From NCBI RefSeq assembly GCF_046036945.1, contig NZ_JBJQOQ010000014.1, forward strand, positions 62,001 through 126,000: a DNA stretch of 64,000 nucleotides. The letters run 5' to 3'. The notes below the pieces were generated by a model, which had not been told where the DNA came from, ran no database searches, and saw only the letters and a list, made by a program, of their open reading frames with translations. Within the stretch, counting starts at the first letter, position 1; every line of letters starts with the position of its first letter. Shown one piece after another: positions 25,427 through 32,764 of the stretch. Source of the stretch: Brevibacillus_C sp046036945. Lineage in GTDB: Bacteria > Bacillota > Bacilli > Brevibacillales > Brevibacillaceae. A program made the position numbers and the translations under genes.

Positions 25427-26008
25427 TCACTTCGGATTGCTGTCATAATGCAAACCGAGGTAATAAGCTTGTTTCAGCAGCTTTTCATGAATTTCCGGCC
25501 TCGAATCCAAGGTGTCATACAATATCTCAACCTTTGTTTTCGGGATTCCTGCGTAACTAGCTATTCCTATGTTCAGTTGGTGCTGGATCATTTTGTCATA
25601 CTGTCTTTTCTCAAAGTGCTCGAGTGGAGCGCCTGCGAGACCAAGCCATAACATCCGTTTATGATGCAGCTTATTGGAGCCGTACGCAAAACCATTGTTC
25701 CAGACGCGGTCGATATAGCCCTTTAGCATGGCTGGCAAGCTGTACCACCAAATTGGGAAAATATAGGCGAGTGCTTCATGCTTTTTCATTCGCTCCATTT
25801 CCTTCTCTACTTCAGGTGAATATGTTTTATGATCTGCTGTCCAGTCCGGTTCGTCTGCTTCCCACAACACAGGATTAAAACCGCTGCGATGCAGATCCAA
25901 CACCTCCGTTTCGTGGCCAGCATCCATCAGGCCTTGCGTAAATTGGGCTGCAACAGAAAAGGTCAAAGAGTCAACCCTTGGGTGTGATACAACTGTCAAT
26001 ACTTTCAT
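25427..26008 (-). CDS. NAD(P)H-dependent flavodoxin-fold oxidoreductase (quinone reductase-like)
   Basis: 193 aa from the ATG at 26008 (GGAG upstream). The FMN-binding fold is shown by SHPRVDSLTFSVAAQF at the N-terminus and YIFPIWWYSLPAMLKGYIDRVWNNGFAYG in the centre, as in NQO/KefF/YwrO proteins. It probably reduces quinones or other electrophiles with two electrons. It is transcribed divergently from an HxlR repressor, whose operator lies between, and is AT-rich like its neighbour. Confidence 0.9.
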   Translation of the reverse strand: MKVLTVVSHPRVDSLTFSVAAQFTQGLMDAGHETEVLDLHRSGFNPVLWEADEPDWTADHKTYSPEVEKEMERMKKHEALAYIFPIWWYSLPAMLKGYIDRVWNNGFAYGSNKLHHKRMLWLGLAGAPLEHFEKRQYDKMIQHQLNIGIASYAGIPKTKVEILYDTLDSRPEIHEKLLKQAYYLGLHYDSNPK

Positions 26009-26130
26009 TATGCTTCTCCTTTCACTTATTTGGTTCATTTCGTTTAGAGACATGTAGATCGAGAGACGAGAAGGTGTCGTAATACTGGCATGAATGGATT
26101 ATGTATCATACAATGGATATTGAGAAGTAC

Positions 26131-26182
26131 GCACTTTTTTGTATCATTTATACAAAAAAGTTATATAGATACCAAAAAGTGC
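26131..26182. promoter_or_regulatory. nested palindromes between divergent HxlR and reductase genes
   Basis: A perfect palindrome with arms CTTTTTTGTAT and ATACAAAAAAG around CATTT (26134-26160) shares its left side with a wider one, arms GCACTTTTTTGTATC (26131-26145) and GATACCAAAAAGTGC (26168-26182, one mismatch). Three half-sites are thus arrayed between the two starts, a fitting HxlR operator. Confidence 0.7.
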
Positions 26183-26227
26183 CTTAGTATAAAATCTTGA
26201 CTATCTTGTACAGGAGGTAGGTATTCC

Positions 26228-26569
26228 GTGGAGAGACAATCCGTTCGGACTTATAACATCCCCGCTGAAGCAACGTTGGACATTTTAGGGGGGAAGTGGA
26301 AATTATTGATTCTGTGTCATTTAAACTGTGGACCCAAGAGAACAAGTGAATTAAAGAAGGAAATACCGGAAATTACACAAAAAATGTTAACGCAGCAGCT
26401 CCGGGAGTTGGAAGAAGACGATATCATAATTCGAACGGTATACAACCAAGTACCGCCGAAAGTTGTCTATGAAATGAGTGAGTTAGGAAAATCGCTGAAA
26501 TCGATATTGGACCAATTGAACGATTGGGGCGAGCAATATATCCAAGGCCGTGAACCATTCTCAGAGTAA
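26228..26569 (+). CDS. HxlR-family transcriptional regulator lacking the usual N-terminal Cys
   Basis: 113 aa from GTG 26228 (AGGAGG ten bases upstream). The HxlR/MarR-DUF24 winged helix is clear: EATLDILGGKWKLLILCHL, ELKKEIPEITQKMLTQQLREL. In redox-sensing members (YodB, CatR, HypR) a Cys precedes the PVEATL motif; here that position is Ile11 (NIPAEATL). Cys occur instead at 30 and 34. It is expected to control the two divergent oxidoreductase genes and itself. Confidence 0.9.
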   Translation: MERQSVRTYNIPAEATLDILGGKWKLLILCHLNCGPKRTSELKKEIPEITQKMLTQQLRELEEDDIIIRTVYNQVPPKVVYEMSELGKSLKSILDQLNDWGEQYIQGREPFSE

Positions 26570-26668
26570 ATGCACTTTTTAAAGAGGTCCATATTTTTTT
26601 GCCAGTGGTGGGAGAATAGCAGATGGGAGACATGCAGCTTGACGAAGCGGCAGGATCGGTGTAACATT

Positions 26669-26695
26669 TTAATGGTTAAAACATTTAACTATTAA
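26669..26695 (+). promoter_or_regulatory. palindromic operator upstream of the MarR gene
   Basis: Arms TTAATGGTTAAA (26669-26680) and TTTAACTATTAA (26684-26695) around ACA; 11 of 12 pairs match. The size and AT-rich nature fit a MarR dimer site; it lies about 20 bases before the gene. Confidence 0.65.
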
Positions 26696-26715
26696 TGGTT
26701 TGAATGAAGGTGGTG

Positions 26716-27165
26716 ATGCGGGCACAGATGGAAGAGAGAAGTCAATTAGCCAAGCTGTTGTCGGTGATGGTCCATAAATTCATTGTTGCCTATGGCAAGA
26801 TCCTGGACAGCGACCTTTCCGGATCCCAGGTATACATCCTGGAAATCCTGGACGAGGAAGGCGCGAAGAAAGGAACCGAACTGGCGGAGAGATTAGAGAT
26901 CAGCCTGCCGGCGATTACGAATCTCGCTAATAAATTGGTAAAAAAGGGATATATCGTGCGTCAGGTTCCCGAAAGCGACCGACGGGTGACGCTGCTTCAG
27001 ATCACCCCGCTGGGTTCGCAGGTGCTGGAGAGGATTAATCAAAAGTACCTCGCCTTGACCAACACTCTTTGGGCAGGTTTTTCCGCCGAGGAGCTGGATG
27101 ATCTGCTGAAGTACTACAGACGAATGGTTGACAATTTGCTGGAAAATCAAGCGGATGAGGAGTGA
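26716..27165 (+). CDS. MarR-family transcriptional regulator
   Basis: 149 aa from ATG 26716 (AAGGTGG directly before; ATG 26704 and 26728 are alternatives). MarR winged helix with GTELAERLEISLPAITNLANKLVKKGYI and the DRR wing (ESDRRVTLLQITPLG). An SDR gene follows after 6 bases with GGATGAGGAG before it, so they are one unit. Likely an autorepressor through the palindrome at 26669. Confidence 0.88.
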   Translation: MRAQMEERSQLAKLLSVMVHKFIVAYGKILDSDLSGSQVYILEILDEEGAKKGTELAERLEISLPAITNLANKLVKKGYIVRQVPESDRRVTLLQITPLGSQVLERINQKYLALTNTLWAGFSAEELDDLLKYYRRMVDNLLENQADEE

Positions 27166-27171
27166 CTCAAC

Positions 27172-27927
27172 ATGCCTCAAACAGAACAGATTGCAGTAGT
27201 GACAGGCGCCGGGAGCGGCATGGGACGGGCCTCCAGCCTGAAGCTTTCGGAAATGGGCATGAAGCTGGTGCTGGTGGATTTCAACCGGCAAACAGGGGAA
27301 GAGACGCTCGGCATGATCAAGGAACAGGGCGGCGACGGTATTTTTGTGCAGGCAGATGTAAGCAAGAGCGCCGATGTGCAGCATTATGTGAACAAAGCGG
27401 TTGAAACCTACGGCCGGATTGACGTTTTCTTCAATAATGCGGGCGTGATCCAAAAGCCGTATCTGCTGTCGGATATCCCTGACGAGGAGTTTGACCGCAT
27501 CGTATCGGTCAACTTCAAAGGCGTTTTCTTCGGGTTGAAGTACGTGCTGAAGGTGATGGAAAAACAGGGCTACGGCGTGATCATCAACAACTCGTCCAGC
27601 TCCGGACTGCGGGTGGAGCACAGCTTGGCCGTCTATTCGGCGAGCAAGCACGCTGTGGTTGGACTTACGAAGTCGGCGGCGCTGGAATACGCCGATAAAG
27701 GAATCCGCGTGAACGCGATTTGTCCTGGCGGTGTCGAGACCAACCTGGTAGCGGGCTTCCAAAAGACGATAGCCGAAACCGGGAATGTGCCGAAGATCGA
27801 ATCTCCGCGCATCGGACGCATGGCTGATCCGCAGGAAATCGCCAATGTAGTGGCATTCCTGGCTTCGCCGGGAGCCAGTTACATGACCGGATCGATCGTT
27901 CCGATCGACGGCGGTCTTACTCTGTAA
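27172..27927 (+). CDS. SDR-family NAD(P)-dependent oxidoreductase
   Basis: 251 aa, classical short-chain dehydrogenase. Cofactor motif TGAGSGMGRASS, NNAGV, catalytic Ser in NNSSSSGLRV and the YSASKHAVVG Tyr/Lys pair, plus ICPGGVETNLV. The substrate cannot be named. It is co-transcribed with the MarR regulator and closed by a bidirectional terminator. Confidence 0.92.
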   Translation: MPQTEQIAVVTGAGSGMGRASSLKLSEMGMKLVLVDFNRQTGEETLGMIKEQGGDGIFVQADVSKSADVQHYVNKAVETYGRIDVFFNNAGVIQKPYLLSDIPDEEFDRIVSVNFKGVFFGLKYVLKVMEKQGYGVIINNSSSSGLRVEHSLAVYSASKHAVVGLTKSAALEYADKGIRVNAICPGGVETNLVAGFQKTIAETGNVPKIESPRIGRMADPQEIANVVAFLASPGASYMTGSIVPIDGGLTL

Positions 27928-27953
27928 CAGCGAAACAGCATATTTGCATGTGG

Positions 27954-27990
27954 GAAAAATACCGCCTCTGCTGACAGGGGCGGTTTTTCA
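27954..27990. terminator. bidirectional terminator between converging genes
   Basis: Arms ACCGCC(T)CTG and CAGGGGCGGT with a T run on both strands (five T after it on +, AAAAAT before it). It serves the SDR gene and the leftward sigma-54 activator. Confidence 0.75.
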
Positions 27991-28992
27991 TGTCCGAATC
28001 TCGTCCTCATCGTGGCGGCAGTACTTGCGGATCAAGCGTGAGGCTTTGGATTGGCTGATTTTTAAATATTCCGCCACTTTCCGCGAGCTTTTGAACCTCT
28101 GGTATGACTCGCAAATCATTTTCCTCTCTACTTCTGTCATGGCCGAAGCGAGCGAGGGCAGCAGCGTCCGCTCCTGTGGCGTGTGACCGCAGCAGCGAAT
28201 GGCATCGGGCAAGTCGGGGACGTCGATCAAGGGATCAGAAGTGACGATCAGCTTTTCCAGCAGGTTTTCCAGTTGGCGGATATTGCCCGGCCAGGGAAAC
28301 GACAGAAGCAGCTTCAGCGCTTGGTCGGAGATGCGGTGGAAACTGCCGAACTGCCGGTTGTATTTGTCCAGAAAAAAATGGATCAGCGGCAAAAGGTCGG
28401 CCTCCCGCTCGCGCAGCGGGGGGATTTTGATATCCAACACGTGAAGCCGGTAGTAGAGGTCTTCGCGAAACAGCTTCTTTTGCACCATCTCCTGCAGGTC
28501 GCAATTGGTCGCGGTCACGATCCGGACATCTGCCTTTCTGGGTTCGCGCCTGCCGAGCGGAATGTATTCGCGGTGCGAAAGGAAGTGGAGCAGCTTTGGC
28601 TGCAGGTGCAGCGGCAGTTCGCCGATTTCATCCAAAAACAGGGTGCCGTGGTTGGCTGCTTCGATCAGGCCGATTTTTCCCTGCTTCAAGGCGCCGGTAA
28701 ACGCCCCGGGCGAATAGCCGAACAATTCGGCTTCCAGCAAATTCTCCGGAATCGCCGAGCAGTTAATCGTGAGAAACGGCTGCTTCCGGCGGGAGCTGAA
28801 GCGGTGAATGAACTGGGCCAGGACGCTTTTTCCCGTACCGGTCTCGCCGTGCAGGAGAACGGTTGAGTCCACAGCAGCGGCCTTCCGGCACAGACGCAGC
28901 ACCTTCTTCATGGCTTCGCTGTGGACGACAAGGGGCTGGTTTTGGTCTTCCAAGACTTGCGCTGTCGTCGGCAATGCTTTTGAAATATCCAC
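27988..28992 (-). CDS. sigma-54-dependent activator without a sensory domain
   Basis: 334 aa from GTG 28992 on the - strand, with GGGGTGAG upstream; a TTG at 29019 is the longer alternative. The AAA+ domain begins at about residue 20: Walker A GETGTGKS, GAFTGA loop that contacts sigma-54, Walker B TLFLDEIGELP, arginine-finger region REDLYYRLHVLDIKIPPLRER. A C-terminal Fis-like helix-turn-helix follows (SSRKVAEYLKISQSKASRLI). With no N-terminal signal domain it resembles PspF, so its activity should depend on its amount or on another protein. It follows the SMR gene by 28 bases in the TetR operon. Confidence 0.9.
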   Translation of the reverse strand: MDISKALPTTAQVLEDQNQPLVVHSEAMKKVLRLCRKAAAVDSTVLLHGETGTGKSVLAQFIHRFSSRRKQPFLTINCSAIPENLLEAELFGYSPGAFTGALKQGKIGLIEAANHGTLFLDEIGELPLHLQPKLLHFLSHREYIPLGRREPRKADVRIVTATNCDLQEMVQKKLFREDLYYRLHVLDIKIPPLREREADLLPLIHFFLDKYNRQFGSFHRISDQALKLLLSFPWPGNIRQLENLLEKLIVTSDPLIDVPDLPDAIRCCGHTPQERTLLPSLASAMTEVERKMICESYQRFKSSRKVAEYLKISQSKASRLIRKYCRHDEDEIRT

Positions 28993-29020
28993 TACGCTCT
29001 CACCCCTGTATATCCGCAAG

Positions 29021-29362
29021 CTATTGGGGAAGGTTTTGGCGGCCCGGGCTCTCCGCCAGGTTGAGCAGGACTACACCTACAATAATGATGGCGATCGCCA
29101 GCAGCCTGAGGGGGCTGACCGATTCTTTCCAGAGTATGATGCCGATGACTACAGTCAGGGCGGTGCCCACTCCGGACCAAATGGCGTAAGCGGTGCCGAG
29201 CGGCAGGTATTTCAACGCGAGGGACAGGATGTAGAAAGAAGCGGCGTATCCGATGACCACGACCGTGCCGGGAACCCATTTGGTAAACCCCTCGGATAAT
29301 TTCAATGCGGTGGTTGCGGTAATCTCCAGGAGTATGGCCGATGCCAAATAGACGAATTTCAT
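29021..29362 (-). CDS. SMR-family multidrug / quaternary ammonium efflux protein
   Basis: 113 aa from the ATG at 29362, which overlaps the TetR stop as ATGA. Four membrane helices with the essential membrane Glu (Glu13 in ASAILLEITATT, matching Glu14 of EmrE) and the AIWSGVGTALTVVIG signature. The family exports lipophilic cations such as quaternary ammonium compounds by proton exchange, as a dimer. It is the middle gene of a TetR-SMR-sigma-54 activator operon. Confidence 0.92.
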   Translation of the reverse strand: MKFVYLASAILLEITATTALKLSEGFTKWVPGTVVVIGYAASFYILSLALKYLPLGTAYAIWSGVGTALTVVIGIILWKESVSPLRLLAIAIIIVGVVLLNLAESPGRQNLPQ

Positions 29363-29910
29363 CTCGCTTCCCCCTTCGACATGCTGATCAACAAATGCTG
29401 TACGCGCTCCCGCAGCTCGCCGTTCGTCAGCGGAGCCAGCCCAAACATCTCGGCGAACCACAAACCGTCGGCGGCCAGCCGGCAGATGGTCGCTGCTTCA
29501 GGGTCAATCCCGTCTCGTTCCAATTGTTCCTGCCAGCCTGCGTAGTAACGCCGGACAGGCTCCAACAGTTCCGGCTTGTTTACCAGTGCGGCCAGCAAGC
29601 CGGCGCTGATCTTCAATTCCTGCTCGGTACTGCGGAAGGTGGTGCGGACGTAGGCGCGCGCCCACTTCCCTGGGGAGTGGGGCTCCTGGGAGATGTCGTC
29701 CTCTATTTGCTGATGGTATTCCTTGAACAAGTGATCGATCATACCCTCGATCAAGGCTTCCTTCGAGGGGAAGTGATACAAGAGGCCGCCTTTGCTGATA
29801 TTCGCTTGCCCGGCAACCGCATCCAGCGTCAAACGGCCGATCCCCTCGTTTTGGATCAGGGCGTAAGCTGCTTCGAGAATCGTTTCGCGGGTTGTTTTTG
29901 TAGCTCCCAC
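29359..29910 (-). CDS. TetR-family repressor
   Basis: 183 aa from GTG at 29910. The TetR helix-turn-helix is residues 8-54 (RETILEAAYALIQNEG, ISKGGLLYHFPSKEALI). The C-terminal ligand domain is of the TetR_C_33-like type (WFAEMFGLAPLTNGE). It heads the leftward operon and should repress it through the palindrome inside its promoter. The ligand may be a quaternary amine, given the efflux gene behind it; this is inference. Confidence 0.92.
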   Translation of the reverse strand: MGATKTTRETILEAAYALIQNEGIGRLTLDAVAGQANISKGGLLYHFPSKEALIEGMIDHLFKEYHQQIEDDISQEPHSPGKWARAYVRTTFRSTEQELKISAGLLAALVNKPELLEPVRRYYAGWQEQLERDGIDPEAATICRLAADGLWFAEMFGLAPLTNGELRERVQHLLISMSKGEAR

Positions 29911-29949
29911 GCTTCTTACCGCCTTTCGTTTCCGGTCTTATTTCTTTTT

Positions 29950-29979
29950 ACTATACCGTCTGGACGGTACAGTTGTCAA
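29950..29979 (-). promoter_or_regulatory. TetR operon promoter with operator in the spacer
   Basis: On the - strand: -35 TTGACA (29974-29979), 18-base spacer, -10 TATAGT (29950-29955). Inside it lies a perfect palindrome with arms TACCGTC and GACGGTA (29954-29969). Repressor binding there would block polymerase. Confidence 0.85.
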
Positions 29980-30005
29980 TTCTTTCCTTTCCCCTGAGTG
30001 AGCCG

Positions 30006-30021
30006 TGACTCGCTTGAGTCA
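30006..30021 (+). promoter_or_regulatory. candidate upstream activator site for the sigma-54 activator
   Basis: Palindrome TGACTC-GCTT-GAGTCA (30006-30021), extended by AGCC/GGCT outside. It lies about 75 bases before the sigma-54 -24 box, the usual activator distance. Confidence 0.55.
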
Positions 30022-30071
30022 GGCTGGAATCGCTTTTTTAACCGCTGTTTTTTCGCAAATTAATGAAGAAT

Positions 30072-30104
30072 CAAGGGGTGTTCCCCTTGGCATTCCTCTT
30101 GCTT
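30072..30104 (+). promoter_or_regulatory. sigma-54 promoter of the aldehyde dehydrogenase operon
   Basis: TTGGCAT (30087-30093), five bases, TTGCTT (30099-30104); GG and GC are 12 bases apart as required. A perfect 7-bp-arm palindrome CAAGGGG/CCCCTTG (30072-30089) overlaps the -24 box and could be a separate repressor site or hairpin. Confidence 0.8.
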
Positions 30105-30148
30105 GAAGTGTTGGCGAACAGCAATCTTGCGCAAGGGAGGAACAGGAA

Positions 30149-31573
30149 ATGGAACGCATTTTTGTGAACGGGCAATTTGCCGACAGCACAGCGGAAAAAA
30201 GCAAGGTGATCGTCAATCCTGCAACGGAGGAGGAGATTGCCGAAATCCCGCTGTGCGGGGAAAAAGACGTGGAGCAGGCAGTAGCCGCGGCCCGGAAAGC
30301 CTTTTTCAGCTGGGGAGCGACGACACCGGCAGAGCGAAGCGCCCTCCTGCTGAAAATTGCCGATCGGGTGGAGCAGCATCTGGAGAGCCTGGCGCTGATC
30401 GAATCGCAGAATGTCGGCAAACCACTCGAGGTCGCAAGGTTTGACGTGTGTGCCTTTGTCGATAATCTGCGCTTTTTTGCCGGAGCCGCCCGAACGCTGC
30501 AGGGCTTGAGCTGTGGCGAATACATGGAGGGACACACCAGCATGATCCGGCGCGAGCCCGTGGGCGTCGTCGGTTCCATCACGCCATGGAATTACCCGCT
30601 GCTGATGGCCGGCTGGAAGATTGGTCCAGCTCTGGCCGCAGGCAACACAGTGGTGCTCAAACCGTCGGAGTTGACTCCCCTGTCAGCGTTGAAGCTGGCG
30701 GAGCTGACGGCAGACCTGCTCCCGCCGGGCGTGTTGAATGTCGTCACAGGGCTTGGCGAGGAAGCGGGAGCGGCGTTGGCCAGGCATCCCGGCGTGCACA
30801 TGATCTCGCTCACCGGTAGCGTCAGGGCGGGCAAGGCGGTTGCCCGGGAAGCGTCCGCCGCCTTGAAAAAAGTGCACCTGGAGTTGGGCGGTAAGGCTCC
30901 CGTGGTCATATTTGACGATGCCGACCTTGACGAAGCCGTGAACGGGATTCGCCTGGCCGGATTTTCCAACAGCGGACAGGATTGTACGGCGGCCGCCAGA
31001 ATTTATGTGGAAAAAGGATCGTACGAAGCGCTCCTGGACAAACTTGCAGCCGCAGCCCAGAGCATCGTCGTAGGTGATCCGCTGACGGAAGGGACGGAGA
31101 TGGGGCCGCTGGTCTCGCAGGAACATCTGGAAAGAGTCGCCGGTTTTGTCGAGCGCGCCCGGAGCAAGCCCCAGGTACAGGTACTTGCCGGAGGGGAGAG
31201 GCTAGAGGGCCGCGGATTTTTCTACAAGCCGACAGTGCTTGCGGGGGTCAGCCAGAGCGATGAGATTATCCGGGAAGAAGTGTTTGGTCCCGTGGTGACC
31301 GTCATGCCGTTTGCTTCCGAGGATGAGGCAATGGAGCTTGCCAACGACTGTCAATATGCGCTGTCCACGTCTGTCTGGACACAGAACACGTCGCGGGCGA
31401 TGAAATTCGTCAAACAGCTTCAGTACGGAACCGTCTGGGTCAATACCCACTTCCTGCTGACCAGTGAAATGCCGCATGGCGGTTTCAAAAATTCCGGTTA
31501 TGGCAAGGATCAATCGATCTATGCCGTCGAGGAGTACACCGAGATCAAACACGCCATGATTCGCTTTGCATAA
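30149..31573 (+). CDS. aldehyde dehydrogenase (betaine-aldehyde dehydrogenase-like)
   Basis: 474 aa NAD(P)-dependent dehydrogenase. ITPWNYPLLMAGWKIGPALAAG, the LTGSVRAGKAV cofactor segment, catalytic Glu in LELGGKAPVV and Cys in FSNSGQDCTAAARI are all present. It resembles betaine- and aminoaldehyde dehydrogenases. It is the first gene behind the sigma-54 promoter and is followed by a Rieske oxygenase and an APC permease. It probably oxidises the aldehyde produced by the oxygenase. AAGGGAGG precedes the ATG. Confidence 0.9.
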   Translation: MERIFVNGQFADSTAEKSKVIVNPATEEEIAEIPLCGEKDVEQAVAAARKAFFSWGATTPAERSALLLKIADRVEQHLESLALIESQNVGKPLEVARFDVCAFVDNLRFFAGAARTLQGLSCGEYMEGHTSMIRREPVGVVGSITPWNYPLLMAGWKIGPALAAGNTVVLKPSELTPLSALKLAELTADLLPPGVLNVVTGLGEEAGAALARHPGVHMISLTGSVRAGKAVAREASAALKKVHLELGGKAPVVIFDDADLDEAVNGIRLAGFSNSGQDCTAAARIYVEKGSYEALLDKLAAAAQSIVVGDPLTEGTEMGPLVSQEHLERVAGFVERARSKPQVQVLAGGERLEGRGFFYKPTVLAGVSQSDEIIREEVFGPVVTVMPFASEDEAMELANDCQYALSTSVWTQNTSRAMKFVKQLQYGTVWVNTHFLLTSEMPHGGFKNSGYGKDQSIYAVEEYTEIKHAMIRFA

Positions 31574-31601
31574 CCATCAGCGAAACGGAGGTTGACTTGT
31601 T

Positions 31602-32726
31602 TTGAAGCAGGATTTCGTTCAGCTGCAGCATCGCTACCATGAAGATGTGGAGCGCTCTTACACACTGCCCTCTTATTTTTACTTCGACCCTGCTGTCCTG
31701 GAGGCGGAGCGGAAGGAGATTTTCGAAAAAAGTTGGATTTGCGTCGGCCATGAGGAGAAAGTAAGGGAGCCGGGAGATTATTTTACCGTGTCGCTGTTCG
31801 ACCAGAATATCGTAATCATCAGAGGAAAGGATCAGGTCGTGCGGGCTTTTTACAATGTCTGCCCGCATCGCGGCCACGAATTGGTAAGCGGGGAGGGCAA
31901 CAAGCCGCTGATCGTCTGCCCGTACCACGCATGGAGCTTTCAGCTTGACGGCCGCTTTCACAACGGCAGGGCTGTCCGCCAAATGAAGCAGTTCGACGAG
32001 CAGGAAGCTTGTTTGCGCCCTGTCCAAGTGGAGCGCTTTGCCCATTTCCTGTTTGTCAATCTCGATCCTGCGGCGAAGCCGCTGCAAGAAATGATTCCGG
32101 GAGTGGAAGAAGAAATCCGGCAGCGCGTACCCGTTCTGGACAAATTGACGCTATCGCACAGAATCTCCTATGAGATCAAAGCCAATTGGAAAAACGTGCT
32201 CGACAACTACCTGGAGTGCCATCACTGTGCCGTTGCCCATCCGCAGTTTGTGGAGATTGTCGATATGGCCAAGTACCGACTGAAGACGTTCGACTACCAC
32301 ATCCTGCAGACCGGTGCAGGCAAAAAAAGGCTTGGCAGCAACCGGACGCCTGATGATCAGGAAAACGCTGTGGCCATGTATACCTCCTATTGGCTGTGGC
32401 CCAACCTGGCGATTGACATCATGCCGGGAGAACCCGGGCTGATCGTCATGCATGTACTGCCTGACGGTCCCGAGACAACGGTGCAGCACCTGGAGTTTTA
32501 CTATTTGCAGAAGGAGCCGACGCAGGAGGGATGGGCCAATATCGAATATCAGGACAAAGTGCTGAATCCGGAAGATTTTGCCCTGGTGGAAAGCGTGCAG
32601 CGGGGGCTGCGTTCCAAGGGATACGCTGACGGGCGCTACGTCGTCGACCAGGATCGTTCGTCTATCAGCGAGCATGCCGTGCACCACTTTCACGGACTCG
32701 TGCTGAAAGCTTTGGGAGCGCGCTAG
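31602..32726 (+). CDS. Rieske ring-hydroxylating-type oxygenase, quaternary-amine monooxygenase-like
   Basis: 374 aa from TTG 31602 (GGAGG upstream). The Rieske [2Fe-2S] ligands are CPHRGH and CPYHAW (about residues 87-110). The mononuclear iron site is in NVLDNYLECHHCAVAHP. The residue bridging the two metal centres in most family members is Asp; here it appears to be Glu (LEC), as reported for the carnitine oxygenase CntA. Overall similarity is to choline/carnitine/betaine oxygenases. No reductase partner is encoded nearby. Together with the dehydrogenase it would convert a quaternary amine to an aldehyde and then an acid. Confidence 0.85.
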   Translation: MKQDFVQLQHRYHEDVERSYTLPSYFYFDPAVLEAERKEIFEKSWICVGHEEKVREPGDYFTVSLFDQNIVIIRGKDQVVRAFYNVCPHRGHELVSGEGNKPLIVCPYHAWSFQLDGRFHNGRAVRQMKQFDEQEACLRPVQVERFAHFLFVNLDPAAKPLQEMIPGVEEEIRQRVPVLDKLTLSHRISYEIKANWKNVLDNYLECHHCAVAHPQFVEIVDMAKYRLKTFDYHILQTGAGKKRLGSNRTPDDQENAVAMYTSYWLWPNLAIDIMPGEPGLIVMHVLPDGPETTVQHLEFYYLQKEPTQEGWANIEYQDKVLNPEDFALVESVQRGLRSKGYADGRYVVDQDRSSISEHAVHHFHGLVLKALGAR

Positions 32727-32764
32727 GACGCGTTCCCCCACATGCGAATGGAGGGCGACAAACC

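Noticed and set aside
29341..29997. Rightward reading frame opposite the TetR gene
   Set aside because: Mirror frame of a clear TetR protein, with no start signals.
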